From Sphingobacteriaceae bacterium (GTDB lineage: Bacteria > Bacteroidota > Bacteroidia > B-17B0 > Aurantibacillaceae), in contig JAHEYE010000028.1 of assembly GCA_023251695.1 (NCBI GenBank), positions 3,509-31,764 of the forward strand: 28,256 nucleotides of DNA, written 5' to 3'. The notes beneath the pieces were generated by a model. The model was not told the DNA's origin. It searched no databases and saw only the letters and a program-made list of their open reading frames with translations. Positions 15,621 to 22,972 of this stretch are shown here, in pieces. Made by a program: the position numbers and the translations under genes. Position 1 is the stretch's first letter. The number at the start of each line of letters is the position of its first letter.

Positions 15621-17150
15621 TTGCTTTCCTGGCATAAATATTTAATTTATTTTTTTTCTTTTTTACTTTTTTCGTGTTCCGAAAAACACACCGAAATTCC
15701 TGTACCGGAAAAAGATTTTTGTTCGTCTGTCCACAGGAATGATTCTTTAAGTTTAGGTCAGGAATTGCGTCCTCTGCAAAAGTTGATGGACGAGAAAACG
15801 GGCGTTTATACGCTTGAAGATGGTGGTGGATCGATGGTTGCGCGTGCATGGTTGTGCGAGTATGCCGAAAAATCGATCGATATACAGTATTTTATTTTTT
15901 CAACCGATAATGTGGGTTTAATAGCTTGCGATTATTTGGTACGGGCAGCAGACCGCGGGATTAAGGTGAGGATACTAGTGGATGATATAATGGTGGATGC
16001 AGGCATTCACGAAATTCTGACAATGGATGCGCATGAGAATATTGAGATTAAGATCTATAATCCGGGATGTAATCTCGGTAAAAACATTTTTGGAAGGTTA
16101 AAAGAATTGGCAAGTGATTTTAAAGGTTTCAACCAGCGGATGCATAACAAAACATTTACCGTTGATGGGAAAGTCGTAATTACAGGTGGAAGAAATATTG
16201 CTGATGAATATTTTGATTACGACCACGAATTTAATTTCCGTGACAGGGATGTTTTATTATTAGGCAAAGGCGTAAAACAAATCCAATCTTCTTTTGAGAC
16301 TTTCTGGAATGATTCCATTTGTAAACCGGTTACCGAATTAGTGAAGGAGGGAAAACCCGATTTGAATTCGGAAAACCGTTTTGAGAGATTACATCAGTAT
16401 GCATGCAATCCTGATAATTTTTGGCCGCAAGTACGAGAACGCATTCAGAAATTACCCCTCGCATTTAAAAACATTCAAGAGTCAGGTCATTTGGTTTGGA
16501 CAGATGCTGTCACTTTTATCAGTGATAATCCGGGAAAAAACCGCGGAAAGGGTTTTGGGGGAATTACAACAGATTCATTAATCAGTTTGGTGAGGCAAGC
16601 AAAAAAGTCAATTGATATTCAGTCGCCATATTTAATTACCACCGACTTAGGTTTAAATTTATTCAGGGAAACAGTGAAGCGCGGAGTGAAAATAAGAATT
16701 CTGACTAATAGTCTCGCTTCGAATGATAATCTTGAAGCGTTCAGCGGCTATAAAAAATGCAGGAATAGTTTATTGGAAGCGGGTGTGCGTATCTTTGAAT
16801 TCAGACCTGATGCTGCTGAAAGATACAAGATGATGACAGGCGACTTGCAAAAGAAATTGAATTACGCGCCTATTTTTGGATTGCATGCTAAATCAATGGT
16901 GATTGATGGTGAAATCACTGTGATAGGAACTTTTAATTTAGACCCCCGGAGTGCGAATTTAAATACAGAATGTATAACTGTGATTCGCTCTGAAAAAATT
17001 TCTCAGGGTGTTCTAAAAGGAATGGAGGAAGAATTCAAAATGGAAAATTCCTGGGAAACAACTTTAAATTTTAATCCGGATGATCAGGCTGATAAAATGC
17101 GCCGTCTAAAAGCCTTCACTAAAAAAGTTGTTCCTAAGGAGATTCTTTAA
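15621..17150 (+). CDS. Phospholipase D-family (cardiolipin synthase-like) lipoprotein
   Basis: The 509-residue protein has two HKD motifs. The first is His175-x-Lys177-x4-Asp182 followed by GG; the second is His422-x-Lys424-x4-Asp429 with the GTFNLDPRSANLNTE continuation typical of ClsC/YmdC-type enzymes. Such proteins transfer phosphatidyl groups or cleave phosphodiesters. The N-terminus is hydrophobic and ends in LLFSC, so Cys19 is probably lipidated and the enzyme would be anchored in the envelope. The start is TTG at 15621; an in-frame stop lies at 15603-15605 and the first ATG would remove the signal peptide. Transcription probably does not simply read through from siaC, because a terminator lies between. 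The 3' end overlaps the convergent CREST gene by 17 bp. Confidence 0.9.
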   Translation: MLSWHKYLIYFFSFLLFSCSEKHTEIPVPEKDFCSSVHRNDSLSLGQELRPLQKLMDEKTGVYTLEDGGGSMVARAWLCEYAEKSIDIQYFIFSTDNVGLIACDYLVRAADRGIKVRILVDDIMVDAGIHEILTMDAHENIEIKIYNPGCNLGKNIFGRLKELASDFKGFNQRMHNKTFTVDGKVVITGGRNIADEYFDYDHEFNFRDRDVLLLGKGVKQIQSSFETFWNDSICKPVTELVKEGKPDLNSENRFERLHQYACNPDNFWPQVRERIQKLPLAFKNIQESGHLVWTDAVTFISDNPGKNRGKGFGGITTDSLISLVRQAKKSIDIQSPYLITTDLGLNLFRETVKRGVKIRILTNSLASNDNLEAFSGYKKCRNSLLEAGVRIFEFRPDAAERYKMMTGDLQKKLNYAPIFGLHAKSMVIDGEITVIGTFNLDPRSANLNTECITVIRSEKISQGVLKGMEEEFKMENSWETTLNFNPDDQADKMRRLKAFTKKVVPKEIL

Positions 17151-17883
17151 AATTTCTTCTTAATCCAAATAAAAAAACTAAAGGCACCAGACCAGCGAAT
17201 AAATGTTTAATGCTGTGACCACTGATGATACCCAAAGCGGAATATGTTTCAGTATCTAAAGCCTCGAACACTTTTGCGACTCCGTAAAATAACATCATCA
17301 GCCAAAAATATTTTTTGAAGTCCAGATTATCCTTAAATAGGATAAGAATCAAAGGCATCAATAGCATTGGTAAGAATTGGACAAGTGCATAGATTCGGAG
17401 GTCATCATATATATTCCAAAAGCAAACGGAAAGAATGCCAAATCCAATAAGCGGCCAGAGAATTTTCTTTCCCAACTTAACACTGATTATTGTTCCCATT
17501 AAAAAAGAGAATAGCGACATGAAGGATACTGTCATAGGCAAGCGATCCCAGATTAAAGTTGAACTATTAGGATTTAAATGATAAAAAGCAGACCCGATGC
17601 CGGTGAAAAATATTCCAACAAAGAAAACTATACAACTTGTCCTTAATTCTTCAAGAGCACCATTGGGTCTGCTTTTTTTTATCATCCATATACCTGCAGC
17701 GCCTAATAACATGAACGGAAGATTTGAGATCACGTTCATAAAATTAGGAATGAATGCAATTTCCCTTCCATCAGCGAAATTGTGAAAGGCCGGATCTTGT
17801 CTGATCGGGGAAATGCTTAGCATGGTGACAAAGGCAGCCACGCTAATACCAATCAGCAAGTATATTTTGTTCTTATTTGTCAT
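17134..17883 (-). CDS. CREST-superfamily membrane hydrolase, alkaline ceramidase-like
   Basis: The 249-residue protein has about seven membrane helices. The residues expected for the CREST metal-hydrolase site are present: Ser98 and His102 in GSAFYHLNP, Asp113 in WDRLPMT and His223-x3-His227 in SGHSIKHL. An N-terminal signature IPNFMNVISNLPFMLLG (45-61) is also typical of bacterial members. Family members include eukaryotic alkaline ceramidases and adiponectin-receptor relatives; the bacterial substrates are mostly unknown, although many Bacteroidota make sphingolipids, so a ceramide-type substrate is plausible. Its ATG overlaps the end of the yiaA-like gene by 11 bp. Convergent overlap with the PLD gene at its 3' end. 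Confidence 0.82.
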   Translation of the reverse strand: MTNKNKIYLLIGISVAAFVTMLSISPIRQDPAFHNFADGREIAFIPNFMNVISNLPFMLLGAAGIWMIKKSRPNGALEELRTSCIVFFVGIFFTGIGSAFYHLNPNSSTLIWDRLPMTVSFMSLFSFLMGTIISVKLGKKILWPLIGFGILSVCFWNIYDDLRIYALVQFLPMLLMPLILILFKDNLDFKKYFWLMMLFYGVAKVFEALDTETYSALGIISGHSIKHLFAGLVPLVFLFGLRRNFKESP

Positions 17884-18310
17884 CGTTTAATTCTGGGGCT
17901 TCAAACCTTTTTTCAATTTCTTTATTTGCAATATTCGTATCGCGTATATTTTTTTGTACAGCAATAGCAGCAAATAAACTTAAAAGGAAAGACATGGCAT
18001 AAAATCCTTTTTCACTTAAATCCATATCGGCATGCCATAATCCTATTATTAGTAATAAAATGGAAAGTAGGGTAGAGAACCAACTGATACCAAGATAAAT
18101 TCCGGTTACGGGTATTCCTTCTAATTGATCACGTACTGCTTTTTGAAGAGAAACTGCTGAGAAAAGTCCGTACATTAAAATAGTAAAGTAATATCCTTTT
18201 TCATTTAGGAAAATATATGCGTTCCATAATCCAACGCAATAAGATATTCCTCCCGCCAATAAAGCCACCCATGAGGCGCCTATAAAAGCATTTGATGGTT
18301 TTTGAGTCAT
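17873..18310 (-). CDS. YiaA/YiaB-family inner-membrane protein
   Basis: The 145-residue protein contains two tandem copies of the YiaAB two-helix unit: WVALLAGGISYCVGLWNA... (14 on) and WFSTLLSILLLIIGLWHAD... (77 on). Each ends with EKG-[YF] and a following amphipathic Q-K-[AN]-[VI]-R-D (helix ends near residues 61 and 123). This gives four membrane helices. The function of the family is not established. It is cotranscribed with the CREST hydrolase (11 bp overlap). Its upstream region carries an exact -7 box and a Crp/Fnr-type palindrome, so it is a good candidate target of the Crp-family gene just upstream. Confidence 0.85.
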   Translation of the reverse strand: MTQKPSNAFIGASWVALLAGGISYCVGLWNAYIFLNEKGYYFTILMYGLFSAVSLQKAVRDQLEGIPVTGIYLGISWFSTLLSILLLIIGLWHADMDLSEKGFYAMSFLLSLFAAIAVQKNIRDTNIANKEIEKRFEAPELNDDK

Positions 18311-18332
18311 GATTTAATTATTGATTATGATC

Positions 18333-18340
18333 CAAAAGTA
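18333..18340 (-). promoter_or_regulatory. -7 box for yiaA-CREST operon
   Basis: On the minus strand this reads TACTTTTG, an exact TAnnTTTG match 22 nt before the yiaA-like ATG. No TTTG is seen at the usual -33 spacing, which is consistent with a need for an activator. Confidence 0.42.
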
Positions 18341-18360
18341 GGGGGGAAGAAACAGATGGC

Positions 18361-18378
18361 TTTTGACAAATATCAAAA
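18361..18378. promoter_or_regulatory. Crp/Fnr-family operator between crp and yiaA
   Basis: A perfect 6-bp inverted repeat, TTTTGA-CAAATA-TCAAAA, contains the core TTGA-N6-TCAA. Its centre is about 41 bp upstream of the start site expected from the -7 box at 18333-18340, the class II activator position. The upstream neighbour encodes a Crp/Fnr protein whose recognition helix has the Fnr-like E-x-x-S-R set. Confidence 0.5.
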
Positions 18379-18399
18379 ACAAAAATTCTTAACGTATTT

Positions 18400-18960
18400 T
18401 CACTTTTCAGCACGCACACGGCTAAGTGTTTCTTGGGTGATTCCCAGATAAGTAGCTATTTGTCCTAAAGAAGCCCGTTGAATTAGTGAAGGATTTTTTT
18501 CCAGCAGATTCTGATAGCGTTCTTTTGCTGATTTGAATTGAATGTTGAGAAAACGCTCTTCCAGGTCTATATAATAGGTTTCTGTAATAATTCTTCCTAT
18601 GCGTTCGGTTTCCGGAAATTCTGAGTAAAGTTTTTGCAGAGCATCAAAATTAATTTGCGTCAATTCACAATCTTCTAAAGTCTCAAGTGTTTCAGGAGAA
18701 GGTTGATTGGTTATGAAAGAGTAGAAGGAAGTTGAAAAATCATCTTCCTGAGCAAACCAATGCGTTATTTCTTTTCCGTTATCAAAATAAAATCCCCTGA
18801 TAATCCCTTTATTAATAAAGTAAAGGTTTTTGCAACGATCGCCATTTTTTACAAGGACAGTTCCCTTCGGAACTGAAATCGGCTTTGAAACAGAAATAAT
18901 TTCCTTTTCAAGCTCAGCTGATAATTTAATTAAAGAGGATATGTGTTTTAGTAAAGTCAT
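18400..18960 (-). CDS. Crp/Fnr-family transcription regulator
   Basis: The 186-residue protein has an N-terminal cyclic-nucleotide-binding-like beta-roll (about 20-110) with GTVLVKNGDRCKNLYFINKG, a dimer helix (about 115-150) and a short winged-helix end with LGQIATYLGITQETLSRVR (165-183). Recognition-helix residues Glu177, Ser180 and Arg181 correspond to the E-x-x-S-R set with which Fnr reads TTGA/TCAA. No Fnr-like N-terminal cysteine cluster is present, so it is not an obvious oxygen sensor; the effector is unknown. The protein ends shortly after the recognition helix, as many Bacteroidota members do. It follows the M1 peptidase gene by 3 bp, and a matching palindrome lies just beyond its stop codon. 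Confidence 0.92.
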   Translation of the reverse strand: MTLLKHISSLIKLSAELEKEIISVSKPISVPKGTVLVKNGDRCKNLYFINKGIIRGFYFDNGKEITHWFAQEDDFSTSFYSFITNQPSPETLETLEDCELTQINFDALQKLYSEFPETERIGRIITETYYIDLEERFLNIQFKSAKERYQNLLEKNPSLIQRASLGQIATYLGITQETLSRVRAEK

Positions 18961-18963
18961 TCA

Positions 18964-21381
18964 TTATTGCAATAACCTGAATAATGTTTCTTTTTCCTGC
19001 GAACTGCCCCGTATATTCCGGATGCCATCCGAGATCAATTTTTTATATTGTGCCTGGGCATAAAAATATTTTATCGTTTCACTTGCCGGCCCGGCTAGGC
19101 GTCCGTTGCTGCTCAAAGCGGCATTGATACAGCTAGAGAGCGCTACTTCATTGAAATAATTAAGTTTCCGGAGGGCGTTCATGGCGTTACCACGACTAAG
19201 GAATTCATAAGAGTTTGAGGTGTACGCTATCAACTGATCGCAATATTTTTTGTCGTTATTTGAATTGGCCGCCGCGATCTCTAACCATTTGCAAATCACA
19301 TTCCGTCCGCTTGCACCTTCAATGCCTTTAGTTATGTCTAAATATTTTTGAGTGTTCTCAGGAAATGCTGAACATAATTTTTCGAGAGCAGTGGCGATTG
19401 TCTGGTATGAAGAATCGAGTAATAGTTTTTCGTACTCCGGCAATAATGAAGGTTCAATGTTTTTTGTAGCCATTAACATGGCTTTTCTAACCTGAACATC
19501 AGCGTCGGTTAATGCTTTTTTAACCAAATTTATTCCTTCAGGGCTTTTATCTTCTAAAAATTGCGAGGCAGCTTCCGCTTTTAAAGCATGAAATGTATTT
19601 TTAGTATAAACTTCTTCCAAAACGCTTCTTTTTTGTTCAGTACTGATTTTACGCATGGCGAAAACCGCATCATATCTGTCAATCATTTTTGGAGCGCGTA
19701 AAGCTTGTGCTTTTAGCATTTCGATGGATTTATTAAATGTAACTGTTTTTACGATCTCGCTATTCGGATCAAACAAAACAAAATCAATTTTTTTATTGGA
19801 AGGATTCAGAATTTTTACAACGTGAGATTCTTTTTCTATCCATTCTGTTTTACTGTCTTTGGTTCCGTCTGCATAATGCACCTCAAAGTTTATTGGCATT
19901 TTAAACAGGCCTGTAATATCGCTGATGGCTTGTGTTTGTGTAACCACAAATTGAGAAACATGTTTGCCGTCAGTCCCGGCAAAATCATCAAAGCTGATGG
20001 TATAAATGGGTTCTCCGCCTTTATAAACCCATTCATCCCAAAACCATTCCAATCCGTAACCTAATTCATCCTGAAAAGCATTTAATAAGTCATCCGAATC
20101 TACATTGCTGTATTTGTGAGCCAGTAGATAACGTTTTACAGATTTGTTGTATCCTTCGCGACCCACAACATATTTCAGCATCTCTAAAACCTGCGATCCT
20201 TTTTGGTAGATAATAGTGGAAGAAGTTTCTGAATGTGAAATCGATTTTTTGTCCTGTATATTAATAGCAGCAATGGAAGCTTGCCGGCGGGCCCAATCAA
20301 AATGATCTTGACCAAAGCATTCTCTTTCTGCCAGGGTGTTATAATGTGTAGCGAAACTTTCCTGTAACCAATGTGCGTTCCCTGAGCGGGCACTTACAAA
20401 ATCACCAAACCATTGATGAGCGAGTTCGTGTGCGTTTACCGCAACGTAGTTACGGTCGTTGTAACTGCGACTGTCAGTTTCAAAGAAGTCACCAAATAAA
20501 GTAGCGGTTGTGTTTTCCATGGCACCGAACATAAAATCCTGTACGGGTATTTGCGAATACGTTTCCCATTGATAAGGAACGCCAATTTCACTTTCCATGA
20601 AATCAAATATCTTTTCGTTGTATTTGTAAGTCCATTCTACACGGTTTTTCCATTCCGGATAATACCAGGAATACATCGGAACACCGGATTTGGATTTACT
20701 TTCTTTGATTTCGTATTTACCAATCCCAAGCATCACCAAATACGACTGATGCGGATGATTCATTTTATAATGCCAGGTTTTAGTCCCGTCTGTATTATCT
20801 TTTTCGTGTAGCTTTACACCGTTCGATAAAACTTTATAGTCCTTATTGAATTTCACATAAACTTCCGTCAGTAATTTATCATTGGGAGTATCGTAACACG
20901 GAAACCAGTTACGGTTATCTACGCCTTGTCCTTGCGTCCATATTTGTTTACGGCTAAGATTATTCGGATCGTTCCAACCAATAAAATAAAGTCCTTTACG
21001 GGGATAAGCTTCGTACGTGATGGACAGACTGTCTTTTTCGCCCCATTTCAGTTTTTTTTCGGTGAAGAAAGAAATTCCTCCCGCATCGTTTTTATATTTT
21101 ATGTCTTTGCCATTAAGTTTAGCCTCTTTAATTGTAATACCCGGACCATCTAGATAAAAAGAGTCCACTTCAGCACGGATAGGTGTGAAGAAATGTGTGA
21201 TTTTTCCTTTCACCAAACCTTTTTCGGGCTCAAACTCTACCCATAATCTCATGCTTTCAAAATCAAGATTGTGCTCACGCATGGCAGCCCCCGGGTCGAA
21301 CTGATAGCTTATTTTTTTTTGAGCAAAAGTTTCCGAAGTTAATAGCAATAGTATTCCGAATTGTAAAAGTATTCTTTTCAT
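18964..21381 (-). CDS. M1-family zinc aminopeptidase, exported
   Basis: The 805-residue protein has a signal peptide (about 1-20, ending ETFA). The exopeptidase motif GAMEN is at 286-290 and the zinc motif HELAH at 318-322, with the third ligand Glu341 exactly 18 residues later in HWLQESFATHY. Tyr392 in IIYQKGSQVLEML is the likely transition-state tyrosine. About residues 560-805 are helical and HEAT-like, as in Bacteroidota M1 peptidases. It should remove N-terminal residues from peptides in the periplasm or outside the cell. The gene lies 3 bp ahead of the Crp-family gene and is probably cotranscribed with it. An exact -7 box lies about 25 nt upstream. Confidence 0.95.
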   Translation of the reverse strand: MKRILLQFGILLLLTSETFAQKKISYQFDPGAAMREHNLDFESMRLWVEFEPEKGLVKGKITHFFTPIRAEVDSFYLDGPGITIKEAKLNGKDIKYKNDAGGISFFTEKKLKWGEKDSLSITYEAYPRKGLYFIGWNDPNNLSRKQIWTQGQGVDNRNWFPCYDTPNDKLLTEVYVKFNKDYKVLSNGVKLHEKDNTDGTKTWHYKMNHPHQSYLVMLGIGKYEIKESKSKSGVPMYSWYYPEWKNRVEWTYKYNEKIFDFMESEIGVPYQWETYSQIPVQDFMFGAMENTTATLFGDFFETDSRSYNDRNYVAVNAHELAHQWFGDFVSARSGNAHWLQESFATHYNTLAERECFGQDHFDWARRQASIAAINIQDKKSISHSETSSTIIYQKGSQVLEMLKYVVGREGYNKSVKRYLLAHKYSNVDSDDLLNAFQDELGYGLEWFWDEWVYKGGEPIYTISFDDFAGTDGKHVSQFVVTQTQAISDITGLFKMPINFEVHYADGTKDSKTEWIEKESHVVKILNPSNKKIDFVLFDPNSEIVKTVTFNKSIEMLKAQALRAPKMIDRYDAVFAMRKISTEQKRSVLEEVYTKNTFHALKAEAASQFLEDKSPEGINLVKKALTDADVQVRKAMLMATKNIEPSLLPEYEKLLLDSSYQTIATALEKLCSAFPENTQKYLDITKGIEGASGRNVICKWLEIAAANSNNDKKYCDQLIAYTSNSYEFLSRGNAMNALRKLNYFNEVALSSCINAALSSNGRLAGPASETIKYFYAQAQYKKLISDGIRNIRGSSQEKETLFRLLQ

Positions 21382-21406
21382 ATTTCACCAATAATAATGA
21401 GAGTAT

Positions 21407-21414
21407 CAAATCTA
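21407..21414 (-). promoter_or_regulatory. -7 box for M1 peptidase-crp operon
   Basis: On the minus strand this reads TAGATTTG, an exact TAnnTTTG match 25 nt before the M1 peptidase ATG. No clear -33 element was found. Confidence 0.42.
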
Positions 21415-21514
21415 AGATATTTTATTAAAGAATCTAAGTTTTACCAATAAAAAATGAATTTTTCGTCTATTAAAATAGTGTGATATATGCCTTATTCTTG
21501 TATATTTATATGCT

Positions 21515-22972
21515 ATGGTTAGGCGCTTTGTATATCGGTCTTTGTTTTTCCTGCTGTGTGTCTTATCATTTAGTTATTTGCAATCACAGGTTACCGATAG
21601 TTTAAGAAAAGCTTTAAGGAATACAAGAACGCCGGTAGGCCGCATTAACACGTTGGTGGTTATCGCGGGTTCCTGCGATGTTTATGATTCGGCTGTTAGT
21701 TATATTAATCAATGTATTTGGTATTGTGATGAAAACAAAAATGCGTTTGGCAAGGCTTATGCTTTTAATAGTATGGGGCGGATTGCTGCAAATTTTAGCA
21801 ATTTTAAAGAAGGTCTGAAATGGAGTAACCTGGCCATAGATGCAAGTATTAAGATTCCGAACGATACACTCACCTCTAAAGGTTACTTAACACGTGGATA
21901 CATGTATTTCAGTATGGCAGATTACCTGAATGCAGGAAGTGACTATCATGAAGCATTGAAGTATGCCGAAAAGGCCGGAAACAAAAAACTGATTGGCGGG
22001 GCCTATAATGTTTTGGGCTTAACTTTCGGGAATAAAAAACCACCTGACAGCGAAAAAGCCTTGGGATATTATTTTAAAGCTGAAAAAATTGACAGGGAAA
22101 TAAAAAGCATGCGGGATCTCGGTTTCGTTCTTTTAAGAATAGGATGGATTTATCTTAATAATGAAGAATACGATAAGGCAAAACGTTATCTGGATGAATC
22201 GCTTGGTATCGGTGATAGCCTTAAGATTGTTGAAGTTCAGAAATGGTCGTTGGAGGCATATGCTTCTATGTATAATAAGCAAAAAAAATATGATAAAGCT
22301 TTAGAGGTTTTTTTGAAGTCTCTTAAGTTGTCGGTGGAGAACCGTGACATGACAGGCATAGTAAATAGTTCTTCTTATATTTCCAGCATTTATAATAAAA
22401 AAGGCGACTACAAAAAGGCCATGTTATATTCTGATTCTGCTGTTATTATTTGCGAGCGGCATAAAATTTATTCGGCTCTTCATCATGCTTATAAGGGAAA
22501 GTCATCCGTTTATGAGAGTATGGGGGATGATAAGAGTGCATTAAAATTTTATAAGAAGGCTATAAAGCTGAAAGATTCATTGTTTAAGGCGGAAAACAGA
22601 GATAACCTCAATGAGTTGGAAAAGAAATATGAGACGGAAAAGAAAGAAAAAGAATTATCAGAGAAAAACGGGGAATTAATGGTTCAGAAAGCTGAAAATG
22701 AAAAACAACAAACGCAACGTAATTTTTTCATCGCAGGTTCCGGACTCTTACTTTTGTTTTTGATATTTGGTTTCGTAGGCTACCGGCAAAAACAAAAGGA
22801 CAATAAACTGATAGCAAATCAAAAAGCGGAGACTGAAAAGCAAAAACAAGTTATTGAGGAAAAACAAAGGGAAGTAATGGATTCGATAAATTACGCCAAA
22901 CGGATACAGGGAGCTCATCTGCCCAGTGATACCTATATAAACAGGAAAATGAAGGAACTTAACAAGAAATGA
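21515..22972 (+). CDS. TPR membrane sensor ending in a PP2C-linker-like tail (first copy)
   Basis: The 485-residue protein has a signal peptide (about 1-25), six or more TPR-like repeats (about 40-365), a charged coiled coil, one membrane span (about 403-422) and a cytoplasmic coiled coil. It ends in the tail (nt 22850-22969) with DSINYAKRIQ and HLPS. The TPR array is probably periplasmic, as in Bacteroidota TPR-histidine kinases, but no kinase, LuxR or PP2C domain follows. The stop overlaps the start of the second TPR sensor as ATGA (22969-22972), which implies coupled translation and possibly a heteromeric pair. The upstream intergenic region (21382-21514) is shared with the M1 peptidase gene; I see no convincing rightward promoter in it. 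Confidence 0.88.
   Translation: MVRRFVYRSLFFLLCVLSFSYLQSQVTDSLRKALRNTRTPVGRINTLVVIAGSCDVYDSAVSYINQCIWYCDENKNAFGKAYAFNSMGRIAANFSNFKEGLKWSNLAIDASIKIPNDTLTSKGYLTRGYMYFSMADYLNAGSDYHEALKYAEKAGNKKLIGGAYNVLGLTFGNKKPPDSEKALGYYFKAEKIDREIKSMRDLGFVLLRIGWIYLNNEEYDKAKRYLDESLGIGDSLKIVEVQKWSLEAYASMYNKQKKYDKALEVFLKSLKLSVENRDMTGIVNSSSYISSIYNKKGDYKKAMLYSDSAVIICERHKIYSALHHAYKGKSSVYESMGDDKSALKFYKKAIKLKDSLFKAENRDNLNELEKKYETEKKEKELSEKNGELMVQKAENEKQQTQRNFFIAGSGLLLLFLIFGFVGYRQKQKDNKLIANQKAETEKQKQVIEEKQREVMDSINYAKRIQGAHLPSDTYINRKMKELNKK

Noticed and set aside
21494..21514. TATATTTA near the first TPR gene as a -7 box
   Set aside because: It has one mismatch and ends only about 5 nt before the ATG, too close for a normal start site.
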